Shown: positions 39,970 to 50,178, counted from the first letter of the stretch. The stretch is 64,000 nt of DNA from Actinomadura sp. NAK00032 (GCF_013364275.1 NZ_CP054932.1:4774001-4838000), one strand, 5' to 3'. Notes: generated by a model not told the origin, from the sequence alone. Numbers and translations: made by a program.

Positions 39970-40875
39970 ATGCAGATCGGATTCGCCGTGCCGGGTTCGG
40001 GGGCGTGGGCCACGCCCGGCAACCAGGTGACGGTGGCGCAGCGGGCCGAGGAGCTCGGCTACCGCTCGCTGTGGACGCTGCAGCGCGTCCTCAACCCCGC
40101 CGGGTCGCCCGACCGGACCTACCGGGGCGTCCCGGACCCGTTCGTCACGCTCGCCTACCTCGCCGGGCACACCGCCCGGGCGCGGCTCGGCGTGGCGGTC
40201 GCCAACCTGCCGTTCTACGCGCCGCCGGTCCTCGCCAAGCAGGCCGCCACCCTCGACCGCGTCAGCGGCGGGCGCCTCGACCTCGGCCTCGGGCTCGGCT
40301 GGATGCCCGAGGAGTTCGCCGCGGCGGGCGCGCCCATGGAGCGGCGCGGCGCCCGCGCGGAGGAGTACCTCGCCGTGCTGCGCGGGCTGTGGAGCGGCGC
40401 CCCGACCGAGTTCCGCGGCGAGTTCCACGACGTCCCGCCGGTCGTGATGGAGCCGCCGCCCGTGCAGTCGCCGCTGCCGGTGCTGCTGGGCGGCGCCGCC
40501 GAGCCGGCGCTGCGGCGCGCCGGGCGGCTGTCCGACGGCTGGGTCAGCTCCAGCCGCGCCGACCTCGCCGTGATCGGCCGCTCCATCGGCACCGTCCGGG
40601 AGGCCGCCGAGGAGGCCGGGCGGGACGCCGGCGCGCTGCGGTTCGTGTGCCGGGGCGCGGTGCGGCTGCGCCCGGCCGGGCGGGCGGGCCGGCGGCCCCT
40701 CACCGGCTCCTACGAGGAGATCGCCGCCGACCTGGAGGCGCTGGCCGCGCAGGGCGTCACCGAGGCGTTCGTCGACCTGAACTTCGACCCCGAGGTGACC
40801 GGCCCGGACGCCGACCCGGGCGCCTCCCTCGACCGCGCCCTGGAGGCCCTGGAGGTCTTCGCGCCGCGCGGCTGA
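39970..40875 (+). CDS. LLM-class (probably F420-dependent) oxidoreductase
   Basis: A 301-residue luciferase-like TIM barrel. It shows IGFAVPGSGAWATPGNQVTVAQRAEELGYRSLW, DPFVTLAYLAGHTARARLGVAVANLPFYAPPVLAKQAATLDRVSGGRLDLGLGLGWMPEEF, PVLLGGAAEPALRRAGRLSDGW and TEAFVDLNFDP. The actinomycete setting and the family favour coenzyme F420 over FMN as the hydride carrier. Substrate unknown. GGGGAGGG precedes the ATG. It lies 32 bases after the sugar operon but has its own operator-like motif. Confidence 0.92.
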   Translation: MQIGFAVPGSGAWATPGNQVTVAQRAEELGYRSLWTLQRVLNPAGSPDRTYRGVPDPFVTLAYLAGHTARARLGVAVANLPFYAPPVLAKQAATLDRVSGGRLDLGLGLGWMPEEFAAAGAPMERRGARAEEYLAVLRGLWSGAPTEFRGEFHDVPPVVMEPPPVQSPLPVLLGGAAEPALRRAGRLSDGWVSSSRADLAVIGRSIGTVREAAEEAGRDAGALRFVCRGAVRLRPAGRAGRRPLTGSYEEIAADLEALAAQGVTEAFVDLNFDPEVTGPDADPGASLDRALEALEVFAPRG

Positions 40876-40887
40876 GGGGCGCGGCGG

Positions 40888-41328
40888 CTAGAGGGGCGGG
40901 CGGCGCGCCTCCCACGGGGTGCTGAGCACCACGGTGGTCCGGGTCGCGACGTTCGCGGCGGCGCGGATCTTCTGGAGCAGGTCCTCCAGCTCGTTGGGGG
41001 AGGCGACCCGCACCTTGAGGATGTAGCTCTCGTCCCCGGCCACCGAGTGGCACGCCTCGATCGCCTGGAGGTGCGCCAGCCGGTCGGGGGCGTCGTCGGG
41101 CGCGGCCGGGTCGATCGGCTTGATCGACACGAACGCCGTCAGCGGCAGGCCGATCTGCCCGCTGTCCAGCTGCGCCGCGAACCCCCGGATGACGCCGCGC
41201 TTCTGCAGCCGCCGCACCCGCTGGTGCACGGCCGACACCGACAGCCCCGTCTCCTTGGCCAGGTCGGTGAAGCTCATCCGCCCGTCGTCGGCGAGCAGCG
41301 CCATGATCTGACGATCGATCTCCTCCAC
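40888..41328 (-). CDS. Lrp/AsnC-family transcriptional regulator
   Basis: A 146-residue regulator. The N-terminal helix-turn-helix is IDRQIMALLADDGRMSFTDLAKETGLSVSAVHQRVRRLQKRGVI, and the C-terminal ligand-binding domain includes ACHSVAGDESYILKVRVASPNELEDLL. GTG 41328 sits six bases after TAGATT (41335-41340), a leaderless arrangement. Lrp proteins sense amino acids as octamers; the target is unknown, and control of the lysine genes 12-20 kb away is only a possibility. It is convergent with the LLM gene, only 12 bases apart. Confidence 0.94.
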   Translation of the reverse strand: MEEIDRQIMALLADDGRMSFTDLAKETGLSVSAVHQRVRRLQKRGVIRGFAAQLDSGQIGLPLTAFVSIKPIDPAAPDDAPDRLAHLQAIEACHSVAGDESYILKVRVASPNELEDLLQKIRAAANVATRTTVVLSTPWEARRPPL

Positions 41329-41379
41329 CCGGGAAATCTAGCGCGCCGGAGGCCGTCCGCGCGTCCCCATAGATCACGG

Positions 41380-41399
41380 ATCGGCCGTCATCGGCCGAT
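41380..41399 (-). terminator. Putative terminator after the LacI gene
   Basis: ATCGGCCG (41380-41387) and CGGCCGAT (41392-41399) form a perfect 8-bp stem with loop TCAT, 20 bases after the lacI-type stop on the minus strand. An operator for the downstream Lrp gene is an alternative. Confidence 0.55.
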
Positions 41400-41419
41400 T
41401 TCCGGCGGGAGGCGGCCGG

Positions 41420-42436
41420 TCAGCGGCGGGCGGGCCGCAGCGGGCCGCAGCTGCCGCGCACCACCAGCTCGGTCGGCAGCAGCACCGGGCCGCCCCTGCC
41501 CCGCCGGGCGGGCTCGCGCAGCAGCAGCTCGCAGGCGCGGTAGCCGATGTCGTGGCCGGAGCGGGCGACGGCGGTCAGCGGCGGGTCGCACAGCTCCGCC
41601 CACGCCACGTCGTCCACCATCGCGATCGACACGTCGGCGGGGACCCGCAGGTCCAGCTCGCGGGCGACGAGCACGGCCGCCTCGCCGAGCAGGTGCCCGG
41701 CGGCCAGGACCGCGGTGACGTCGGCGCGGCGCTGCAGCAGCCCGGCCGCGGCGGCGTAGGCGGCGTCGCGGGCCGGGCGGGCGGCGACGACCAGGTCCTC
41801 CTCCACCGGGACGCCGAGCTGGGCGAGGGTGTCGCGGAACGCGCGCTCGCGCACCCCGGCGGGCGTGCCGGGGGCGCCGCCGAGGAACCCGATGCGCCGG
41901 TGCCCGAGCCCGGCGAGGTACTCGGTGAGGGACCGGACGCCGCCCGCGTCGTCGGCGAGCACGGCCGGGACGTCCGCCATGCCCGGCAGCACCCGGTCGG
42001 CGAACACGACGCTGGAGCACACCCGGGCGGCGCCCCGCCAGTCGGCCTCGGTCCCGGCGGGGACCGCGATGATCCCGTCCACCCGCTGCGCGACGAGCCG
42101 CTCCACGATCTCGGCCTCGCGGGACGGGTCGCCGTGCGCGGCGTCGACGATGACGTGCTCGCCGAGGCTGCGGGCGCACGAGAGCACCCCGGCGACCAGC
42201 TCGGCGCGGAACGGGTCGGTGACGTCCGGGACGATCAGTCCGATGCCGCCGCTGCGGCGCAGCTTCAGGCCGCGGCCGAGGGCGCTCGGCCGGTAGTCCA
42301 GCTCGCCCGCGGCGGCCAGCACCCGCTCGCGGGTGGCCGCGCTCACCGAGCCGCCGGAGAACACGCGCGACACGGTGGCGATGCCGACGCCCGCCGCCGC
42401 GGCCACGTCCTTGATCGTCGCCGGACCCTGCCGCAC
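41420..42436 (-). CDS. LacI-family transcriptional repressor
   Basis: A 338-residue repressor. The N-terminal helix-turn-helix and hinge are ATIKDVAAAAGVGIATVSRVFSGGSVSAATRERVLAAAGELDYRPSALGRGLK; the sugar-binding core follows with GLIVPDVTDPFRAELVAGVL and GLGHRRIGFLGG. GTG 42436 is preceded by GGGAGG. Two LacI operators lie in the 149-base divergent region: one over its own probable promoter, the other before the ATPase gene. Its effector is presumably the sugar imported by the system at 43913-48813. Confidence 0.94.
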   Translation of the reverse strand: MRQGPATIKDVAAAAGVGIATVSRVFSGGSVSAATRERVLAAAGELDYRPSALGRGLKLRRSGGIGLIVPDVTDPFRAELVAGVLSCARSLGEHVIVDAAHGDPSREAEIVERLVAQRVDGIIAVPAGTEADWRGAARVCSSVVFADRVLPGMADVPAVLADDAGGVRSLTEYLAGLGHRRIGFLGGAPGTPAGVRERAFRDTLAQLGVPVEEDLVVAARPARDAAYAAAAGLLQRRADVTAVLAAGHLLGEAAVLVARELDLRVPADVSIAMVDDVAWAELCDPPLTAVARSGHDIGYRACELLLREPARRGRGGPVLLPTELVVRGSCGPLRPARR

Positions 42437-42492
42437 CGCCCGCCACCTCCCGATTCGCCGGTTTTCGATGATCTTATCCGGTGCCGCGCTCC

Positions 42493-42510
42493 CATGGAAA
42501 CGATTCCATG
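42493..42510. promoter_or_regulatory. LacI operator 1
   Basis: CATGGAAACGATTCCATG is palindromic except for the central region. It lies just upstream of TAAGAT, a minus-strand -10 candidate for the lacI-type gene, so it should mediate autoregulation. Confidence 0.75.
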
Positions 42511-42557
42511 ATGTTTACTCCTTCCAGTGATGCGAAACCCCTGTTCGGCAGGGGGTA

Positions 42558-42573
42558 ATGGAAACGTTTCCAT
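42558..42573. promoter_or_regulatory. LacI operator 2
   Basis: ATGGAAACGTTTCCAT is a perfect 16-bp palindrome of the LacI-family type, ending 12 bases before the ATPase start. Its centre is 64 bases from operator 1, so a looped or cooperative repressor complex is possible. Confidence 0.85.
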
Positions 42574-42585
42574 GAAGGGGATCCG

Positions 42586-43824
<1,239 letters not shown>

Positions 43825-43843
43825 CACCCGGCGCCGGACCCGG

Positions 43844-43879
43844 CGACGCCCCCCGGCCCGCGCGGGCCGGGGGGCGTCG
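43844..43879. terminator. Bidirectional terminator between ATPase and permease operons
   Basis: A 17-bp perfect GC-rich stem (left arm from 43844, right arm ending 43879) with a minimal CG loop lies between two convergent transcription units. Confidence 0.85.
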
Positions 43880-43912
43880 TCGTGCTCCCCGCGAGCCGGG
43901 GGGCCGCCGGGG

Positions 43913-44842
43913 CTACTTCACCGAGCCCGCGAGGACGCCCTGCACGAAGTACCGCTGGAAGGCGAAGAACACCGCCAGCGGGACGATCAGCGACAGGAAC
44001 GCGCCGGGCGCGAGGATGTCGATGTTGCCGGTGAACTGCCGCATCTGGGACTGCAGCCACTTGGTCATCGGCTGCGACTCGGTGTCGGCGAACACCAGCG
44101 CGACCAGCAGGTCGTTCCACACCCACAGGAACTGGAAGATGCCGAGCGAGGCGATCGCCGGGCCGCCCAGCGGGAAGATCACCCGACGGAAGATCGTCCA
44201 CTCCGAGCCGCCGTCCATCCGCGCCGCCTCCAGCAGGTCCCGGGGGATCGCGGCGAAGAAGTTGCGGAGCAGGAAGATCGCGAACGGCAGCCCGAACGCG
44301 ACGTGGAACAGCACCACGCCGGTGACCGACCCGAACATCTGGAACCCGCCGAACTCGATCGCCCCGTACAGCTTGGCGACCGGGATCAGCGCGACCTGCA
44401 CCGGCACCACCAGCAGCGCCACCACGATGATGAACAGCCAGTCCCGCCCGGGGAACTCCATCCACGCGAACGCGTAGGCGGCCAGCGAGGCGATCAGCAC
44501 CACCAGCAGCGTCGCCGGGACGGTGATCAGCACGGTGTTCCAGAACGAGTCGACGAAGTCGCCCTTGTCCAGCAGCGCGCTGTAGGACTCCATCGTCAGC
44601 TGCGTCGGCTTGGTGAAGGCGTTCCACCAGCCGTCGGCGCTGTTGTCCTCGTTGGAGCGCAGCGACGCCACCAGCAGCCCGAGCGTCGGGACGAGCCAGA
44701 ACAGCGCGATCAGCACCAGCAGCGCCTGCGCGGCGCCGCCGCCGACCCGGCCGACGATCCGGGCGGCCACGCCGCGGCGCGGCGCGCCCGCCGCGCCGCC
44801 GCCCTCCGCCTGCTCCTTCGTGGGTTCCACCGCGGTGCTCAT
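43913..44842 (-). CDS. Sugar ABC transporter permease, MalG type
   Basis: A 309-residue permease with a 30-residue cytoplasmic N-terminus, six membrane segments, a conserved WFxxPTLGLLVASLRSNED-like first loop, and the EAA loop LEAARMDGGSEWTIFRRVIFPLGGPAIASLGIF. The C-terminus (YFVQGVLAGSVK) is typical. ATG 44842 overlaps the upstream permease stop. It is the last gene of the four-gene operon and ends before the shared terminator. Confidence 0.94.
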   Translation of the reverse strand: MSTAVEPTKEQAEGGGAAGAPRRGVAARIVGRVGGGAAQALLVLIALFWLVPTLGLLVASLRSNEDNSADGWWNAFTKPTQLTMESYSALLDKGDFVDSFWNTVLITVPATLLVVLIASLAAYAFAWMEFPGRDWLFIIVVALLVVPVQVALIPVAKLYGAIEFGGFQMFGSVTGVVLFHVAFGLPFAIFLLRNFFAAIPRDLLEAARMDGGSEWTIFRRVIFPLGGPAIASLGIFQFLWVWNDLLVALVFADTESQPMTKWLQSQMRQFTGNIDILAPGAFLSLIVPLAVFFAFQRYFVQGVLAGSVK

Positions 44843-46227
44843 TTGCGCTCCTGCCGCAGTCGCCGGATGTTGAACAGCATGGCGGGCAGCACCAGCAGGA
44901 ACAGCAGCACGGCGATGGCGCTGCCGGCGCCCTGGTCGCCGCCCCCGCCGAACGACACCGTCCACATCTGCAGCGCCAGCACGTTGGCGTTCGGATCACC
45001 GCCGCCGATGATGAAGACGAGGTCGAAGACCTTCAGGACGTTGATCACCAGCGTCACCAGCACCACCATCAGGACGGGCGCCAGCAGCGGGATCGTCACC
45101 CGCCGGAACACCTGCCACTCGGTGGCGCCGTCCACCCGGGCCGCCTCCAGCGCGTCGCGGGGGATCGCGGCGAGCCCGGCGGCGATCAGCACCATCGCGA
45201 ACCCGGACCACACCCACAGGTACGACCCGATGATCGCGGGGGTGATCAGGGTGCTGCCGAGCCATTCGGCGCCGCGGTAGGCGCCGGTGAAGTTGCCCTC
45301 GGGCAGCCGGACCGTGTACGTCCCGTCGGGGACGTCCTTCATCGTGAAGGTGCCGTCGGCCTCCGTGGTGGCCTTGGCGACCACCTTGCCGTCCTTCACG
45401 GCCTCGACCTTGATGCCGGGCAGGCCGGACTCCCCCGCGTTGGGGGTGTTCTGCTGCCCGCCGCCGCCGCGGGTGAAGTCGAACCAGACCGTCCCGGTCA
45501 GCTGCCCCGGCTTGGCGGCGGGGGGCCGCGCGGCCGGCTTCGCGTCCTTCGGCAGGTACTCCTGCTTGATCTTCAGCAGCGGGACGAGCGCGCTCTGCCC
45601 GGCCTGGTAGGAGTTCACGGTGACGACCGAGCCGCCCTCCGCGCGGACCGGCGCGTCGCCGCCGCTGCGCGGCCCGGCGCCCGGGTAGGTGGTGCCCTGC
45701 GCGAAGGTGTCGTGGATGGCGACGAGCGCCGCGTTCGCGACGCCCTTGTCGGGGTCCATCTGGTACACCAGCCGGAAGATCACGCCGGAGGCGAGGAAGG
45801 AGATCGCCATCGGCATGAACACCACGAGCTTGAACACCGTCGCCCACCGGATCCGCTCGGTGAGGACGGCGAACACCAGGCCGATGATGGTGACGATGGT
45901 CGGGGCCACCACCACCCAGATCGCGGTGTTGCGGACCGCGACGAGGTTGTTGTGCCCCTGGAAGACCCCGGTGTAGTTGTCGACGCCGACGAACGCGTCG
46001 CCCGAGGCGTCGAAGAAACTCCGGATCACCGAGTAGACGATCGGGTAGACGACCAGGAAGCCGAGCAGCAGCAGCGCCGGCAGCAGGAACGTCAGCGCGA
46101 GCCAGGACGGCGGGGTCAGCCGCTCGCGTCCCCGGCGGGCGCCGGGCCGCCGGGCGGCCGGTACGTCGACGGCGGCGGCGCCGCCGGCCGTCGCGGCCGG
46201 CGGCACCTCCTCATTGCGAGCCTTCAT
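44839..46227 (-). CDS. Sugar ABC transporter permease with extracellular Cna-B/SpaA-like insert
   Basis: A 462-residue MalF-type permease; most relatives have about 300 residues. Membrane segments lie near 42-62, 100-122 and 131-155. Residues 175-325 are then hydrophilic, and within them 240-310 read as a prealbumin-like domain: LTGTVWFDFTRGGGGQQNTP, GLPGIKVEAVKDGKVVAKAT, TEADGTFTMKDVPDGTYTVRLPEG. Segments resume at about 330 with IGSYLWVWSGFAMVLIAAGLA and the EAA loop LEAARVDGATEWQVFRRVTIPLLAP. The insert falls in an outside loop, where it could contact the binding protein or cell wall. Alpha-glucoside-type permeases also carry large loops here. Confidence 0.9.
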   Translation of the reverse strand: MKARNEEVPPAATAGGAAAVDVPAARRPGARRGRERLTPPSWLALTFLLPALLLLGFLVVYPIVYSVIRSFFDASGDAFVGVDNYTGVFQGHNNLVAVRNTAIWVVVAPTIVTIIGLVFAVLTERIRWATVFKLVVFMPMAISFLASGVIFRLVYQMDPDKGVANAALVAIHDTFAQGTTYPGAGPRSGGDAPVRAEGGSVVTVNSYQAGQSALVPLLKIKQEYLPKDAKPAARPPAAKPGQLTGTVWFDFTRGGGGQQNTPNAGESGLPGIKVEAVKDGKVVAKATTEADGTFTMKDVPDGTYTVRLPEGNFTGAYRGAEWLGSTLITPAIIGSYLWVWSGFAMVLIAAGLAAIPRDALEAARVDGATEWQVFRRVTIPLLAPVLMVVLVTLVINVLKVFDLVFIIGGGDPNANVLALQMWTVSFGGGGDQGAGSAIAVLLFLLVLPAMLFNIRRLRQERK

Positions 46228-46264
46228 CCAGGGGTCCCCTACTTGTCGGCCCTACGCGTGCGCG

Positions 46265-47587
46265 TCACTTGTACGCCTTGGCGGCCTCGGCCTCCAGCTT
46301 GGCCTGCGTGCCCTTGACGTCGGTCGGCTTCATCACGAACTGGCGCAGCGCCTCCCACTCGCCCTTGCCGGGCGTCGCGCCGAACGCGGCGGGCGCCAGG
46401 TCGGACATGTCGTAGCGGGCGGCGTCGCCGGACTGCTGCAGCTGGCCGATCAGCTGCTTGGCGATCGGGTCGGAGTAGGCGTCCGGCGGGACGTTCTTGT
46501 TCGGCGTCAGGTAGCCGCCGAGCCCGGCCCAGACCTTGCCGGCCTCCGGGGAGGCGAGGAACTTCATCAGCTCCTGCGCGCCCTTGCCGTCCTTCAGCGC
46601 GACCGCGACGTCGCCGCCGAGGATCGCCGGGGCGGTGTCGCCGGCCTTCGGGAAGGCGAACACCTTGGCGTCGGTGCCGACCTTGGCCTTGGTGGTGGCG
46701 ATGTTCGCGGCGGCGAAGTCGCCGCCGTAGACCATCGCGGCCTTCTGCTGGCCGAAGACCTGGGTGACCGACTCGTCGAACTTGGTCTTGGTCGCCGCGG
46801 CGACGCCGCCGTTGAGGTAGTCGGGCTTGCCCCAGATCTGCGCGAGGGTCTCCAGCGCCTTGCCGACCGTCGGGTCGGTCCACTTGATCTCGTGCTTGGC
46901 GAGCTTGTCGTAGTTCTCCGGGCCCGCCTGCGACAGGTAGACGTTCTCGAACCAGTCGGTGAGGGTCCAGGAGTCCTGCGGGCCGGCGGCGAGGGTGAAC
47001 GGGGTGGTGCCCGCGTCCTGCAGCGTGCCGGACGCCTTGACCAGGTCCGCCCACGCCGCGGGCGGCTGCACGCCGGCCTCGGAGAACGCGTCCGGCCGGT
47101 ACCACAGGATGGACTTGTAGGCGGCCTTGACCATCACGCCGTAGGTCTTGCCGCCGGAGGAGCCGAGCTCCTTCCAGTACGGCGCGAAGTTGTTGCCGAC
47201 CTCGGTGACGACGTCGGCGGACAGCGGCTTCAGCGAGCCCTTCTCCGCGTACTGCTGCATCAGGCCGGGCTGGGGCAGGATCGCCACGTCCGGCGGGTTG
47301 CCGGCCTCCAGGCGCGGGCCGAGGTAGGCGTCGGTGTTCTCACCGGTGGAGGCGTAGTTGACCTTCGCCCCGGTCTTCTTCTCGAACGCCTGCAGCACCT
47401 TGCGGAAGTTGGTCTCCTCCGCGCCGGTCCACTTGGCGGCGACCTCGATCGTGGTGCCCTTGAGCGCTCCCCCGCCGGCCGGCGTCGAGCCGTCGCCGCC
47501 CCCGTCGTCGTCGCCGCCGCACGCGGCTGCCGACGACAGGAGCAGTCCCGCCGCGACGGCGGCCCCCATCACTCTGCTGACCCTCAT
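46265..47587 (-). CDS. Sugar ABC transporter substrate-binding lipoprotein
   Basis: A 440-residue family 1 binding protein. The signal peptide ends in the lipobox SSAAAC (Cys at residue 23), followed by a Gly/Asp linker. The mature part has IEVAAKWTGAEETNFRKVLQAFEKKTGAKVNY, RLEAGNPPDVAILPQPGLMQQYAEKG, KSILWYRPDAFSEAG and AAMVYGGDFAAANI, resembling alpha-glucoside-type binders. It overlaps the ATPase stop by ATGA and lies 37 bases before the insert-bearing permease. Ligand is not certain. Confidence 0.95.
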   Translation of the reverse strand: MRVSRVMGAAVAAGLLLSSAAACGGDDDGGGDGSTPAGGGALKGTTIEVAAKWTGAEETNFRKVLQAFEKKTGAKVNYASTGENTDAYLGPRLEAGNPPDVAILPQPGLMQQYAEKGSLKPLSADVVTEVGNNFAPYWKELGSSGGKTYGVMVKAAYKSILWYRPDAFSEAGVQPPAAWADLVKASGTLQDAGTTPFTLAAGPQDSWTLTDWFENVYLSQAGPENYDKLAKHEIKWTDPTVGKALETLAQIWGKPDYLNGGVAAATKTKFDESVTQVFGQQKAAMVYGGDFAAANIATTKAKVGTDAKVFAFPKAGDTAPAILGGDVAVALKDGKGAQELMKFLASPEAGKVWAGLGGYLTPNKNVPPDAYSDPIAKQLIGQLQQSGDAARYDMSDLAPAAFGATPGKGEWEALRQFVMKPTDVKGTQAKLEAEAAKAYK

Positions 47588-48813
47588 TGCTCATCCTCCC
47601 TGGACGGACCGGCGGCGTCCGATCCCCAGATCGCCGCGCCGGACTCGATATCGAAGAAGTGCAGGCGGCCGGTGTCGACGCGGATCGCCACCGGGTCGCC
47701 CACCTTCACGCGGGTGCGCGGGCTGAACCGCGCGACCAGGTCCGTGCGGGGGCTCTCCAGATGCCCCAGCACGTCGGTCCCCGCGTCGCGGGCGAGTTCC
47801 CTGGTGTCCTCGGTGACGACCTGGGACGCCTCGATCGCGAAGTGGACCAGCACGTCCGAGCCCATGGCCTCGACGAGGTCGGCGGTGGAGGTGAGCCCGG
47901 ACCCCTCGGGCGCCTCCACGAGCTCGGAGTCCTCCATGTCCTCGGGGCGGATGCCGACGACGACGTCGCTCCCGAGGCGGGACGCCAGGGCCGGGCGCTC
48001 GGTCAGCACCTCGGCCGGCAGCGCCAGGGTCTGGCCGCCGATCTCCAGGCGCGGGTTCGCCGCGTCCCCGGACAGCGTGCCGTGGATCAGGTTCATGGCG
48101 GGTGAGCCGATGAAGCCGGCGACGAACAGGTTGGCCGGCCGGTCGTAGAGCTCCTGCGGCGGCGCGACCTGCTGCAGCTCGCCCTTCTTCATCACCGCGA
48201 CGCGGTCGCCGAGCGTCATCGCCTCGGTCTGGTCGTGGGTGACGTAGATCGTGGTGACGCCGAGGTCGCGCTGGATGCGGGCGATCTCGGCGCGCATCTG
48301 GACGCGGAGCTTGGCGTCGAGGTTGGACAGCGGCTCGTCCATCAGGAACGCCTGCGGCTCGCGGACGATCGCGCGGCCCATCGCGACGCGCTGGCGCTGC
48401 CCGCCCGACAGGTTGCGGGGCTTGCGCGACAGGTGGTCGGTGAGGCCGAGGATCTCGGCGGCCCGGTCGACCTTCTCCCGGATCTCGGTCTTCGGCATCT
48501 TGCGCAGCGAGAGCCCGAAGCCGATGTTGTCGCGCACCGACAGGTGCGGGTAGAGCGCGTAGCTCTGGAACACCATCGCGACGTCCCGGTCGCGGGCGGG
48601 GACGCGGTTGACGACGCGGCCCCCGATCGTCACCTCGCCCTCGGAGATGTCCTCCAGGCCGGCGACCATCCGCAGCGCGGTGGTCTTGCCGCAGCCCGAG
48701 GGGCCGACGAGGACGAGGAACTCCCCGTCGGCGATGTGGAGGTTCAGGTCGGTGACGGCCCGGGTGCCGTCGGGATAGACCTTCCCGACGCTGGTCAGGT
48801 CGACCTCTGCCAC
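47584..48813 (-). CDS. Sugar ABC transporter ATPase (MalK/UgpC type)
   Basis: A 409-residue ATPase, first gene of the operon: Walker A VGPSGCGKTTALRMVAGL, Q-loop VFQSYALYPHL, signature LSGGQRQRVAMGRAIVREP, Walker B AFLMDEPLSNLDAKLR, and a C-terminal regulatory domain with VVVGIRPEDMEDSE and RLHFFDIESGAAIWG. It is clearly paralogous to the MsiK-like protein at 42586. Its placement ahead of its own binding protein and permeases indicates a dedicated role. No LacI operator like those at 42493-42573 is seen in the 246 bases upstream. Confidence 0.95.
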   Translation of the reverse strand: MAEVDLTSVGKVYPDGTRAVTDLNLHIADGEFLVLVGPSGCGKTTALRMVAGLEDISEGEVTIGGRVVNRVPARDRDVAMVFQSYALYPHLSVRDNIGFGLSLRKMPKTEIREKVDRAAEILGLTDHLSRKPRNLSGGQRQRVAMGRAIVREPQAFLMDEPLSNLDAKLRVQMRAEIARIQRDLGVTTIYVTHDQTEAMTLGDRVAVMKKGELQQVAPPQELYDRPANLFVAGFIGSPAMNLIHGTLSGDAANPRLEIGGQTLALPAEVLTERPALASRLGSDVVVGIRPEDMEDSELVEAPEGSGLTSTADLVEAMGSDVLVHFAIEASQVVTEDTRELARDAGTDVLGHLESPRTDLVARFSPRTRVKVGDPVAIRVDTGRLHFFDIESGAAIWGSDAAGPSREDEQ

Positions 48814-49000
48814 GGCGTCTCCTCTTCTTCACGGCACGGCTCCAGCAAGGGGGAGAAACCCGATTTACCCCCGCGTAACAATGCATCTAGTACAGGGCCG
48901 ACCACCCTCGCCGCAATACGCACGGCGCCTCGCTGACGGATTTGGTGCAGAGATCGTTACCGACCCGTATTCAGGGCCGTTCCGCCTTGTCCGAAACGCC

Positions 49001-49036
49001 GCGGGGGTGCGGACGCAAACCCGTCCGCACCCCCGC
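49001..49036 (-). terminator. Terminator of the M24 peptidase gene
   Basis: A 15-bp perfect stem (49001-49015 with 49022-49036) and a six-base loop CAAACC lie 24 bases after the peptidase stop on the minus strand. The remaining bases up to 48814 form the upstream region of the ATPase operon; I found no clear promoter there. Confidence 0.8.
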
Positions 49037-49059
49037 CGTCCCGCCCTGCCGGGGCGGGG

Positions 49060-50178
49060 TCAGTCCACGACCACCAGACCCCGCCCGGTGACGTTCATCG
49101 GCTCGTAGCCGTCCTCGGTGCACACCACGATGTCCTCGATGCGGGCGCCGTGCGGGCCGGGGTAGATGCCCGGCTCGATGGAGAACGCCATGCCCGGCTC
49201 CAGCGGCTCCCGGTTGCCGGCGACGATGTAGGGGTCCTCGTGCGACTCCAGGCCGATGCCGTGGCCGGTGCGGTGGAAGAAGTGCTCGCCGTGCCCGGCG
49301 GCGGCGATGAGGTCGCGGCCCGCCGCGTCCACCGCCTCGGGCGTCGCCCCCGGCCGGACGGCCTCGCACGACGCGCGCTGCGCCTCCTCCAGCACGCCGT
49401 AGTAGGCGAGGTAGCCGGCGGGCGGCTCCCCGACGCAGTAGTTGCGGGTGGAGTCCGAGCAGTAGCCGCTCGGCATCGTCCCGCCGATGTCGACCACCAC
49501 GGGCTCGCCGGGCCGGATCACGCGGTCCGACAGCTCCGCGTGCGGGTTCGCGCCGTTCGGGCCGGACCCGACGATGACGAAGTCGACGCGGGCGTGGCCC
49601 TCGGCGATGATCGCGTCGGCGATGTCGCGGCCGACCTCCCGCTCGGTGCGGCCGGCCTTGAGCAGGCCGGGGACGAGGCGGTGCACCCGGTCGATCGCGG
49701 CGCCGGCCTCGCGCAGCGCCGCGACCTCGGCGGCGGACTTGCGCATCCGCAGCTCGCGCAGCACCGGCCCGGCCGCGACCTGCTCGGCGCCGGGCAGCGC
49801 GTCGCGGAACCGCAGCGCCATGACCGCCCACATCCGGTCGGCGACGCCGACCTTCCCCGCCGCCGGCAGGCGGGCCGCGGTCAGCGCGTACGGGTCGTCG
49901 GTCTCGTCCCACGGCACCAGCTCGACGCCGAGCGCACCGGCCGGGGACTCCTGCGCGGCGGGCAGCTCCAGCCGCGGGACGACCAGGAACGGCTCCCCCT
50001 CGGCGGGCACCGCGAGGCACGTGAGGCGCTCCAGCTGCAGCGCCTCGTACCCGGTGACGTAGCGCAGGTCGGGACCGGGGGTCAGCAGCACGGCGCTGAG
50101 GCCCGCCTCGGCCGTCGCCTCCCGCACCCGCCCGATGCGCTCCGGCGGATACAACTCCGTTGTCACACCCGTCTCCAT
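49060..50178 (-). CDS. M24-family Xaa-Pro peptidase (PepQ/PepP-like)
   Basis: A 372-residue metallopeptidase: an N-terminal creatinase-like domain (about 1-130), then the pita-bread domain. Metal ligands are visible in VVVDIGGTM, YCSDSTRNY, HRTGHGIGLESHEDP, AFSIEPGIYP and ARIEDIVV. These enzymes remove an N-terminal residue preceding proline or split X-Pro dipeptides with two divalent metals. Start ATG 50178 has GTG 50166 as a near alternative. Cytoplasmic, no signal peptide. Confidence 0.94.
   Translation of the reverse strand: METGVTTELYPPERIGRVREATAEAGLSAVLLTPGPDLRYVTGYEALQLERLTCLAVPAEGEPFLVVPRLELPAAQESPAGALGVELVPWDETDDPYALTAARLPAAGKVGVADRMWAVMALRFRDALPGAEQVAAGPVLRELRMRKSAAEVAALREAGAAIDRVHRLVPGLLKAGRTEREVGRDIADAIIAEGHARVDFVIVGSGPNGANPHAELSDRVIRPGEPVVVDIGGTMPSGYCSDSTRNYCVGEPPAGYLAYYGVLEEAQRASCEAVRPGATPEAVDAAGRDLIAAAGHGEHFFHRTGHGIGLESHEDPYIVAGNREPLEPGMAFSIEPGIYPGPHGARIEDIVVCTEDGYEPMNVTGRGLVVVD

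Noticed and set aside
41380..41399. Strong operator candidate for the Lrp regulator
   Set aside because: Its position just after the lacI-type stop and its tetraloop fit a terminator better; kept only as an alternative.
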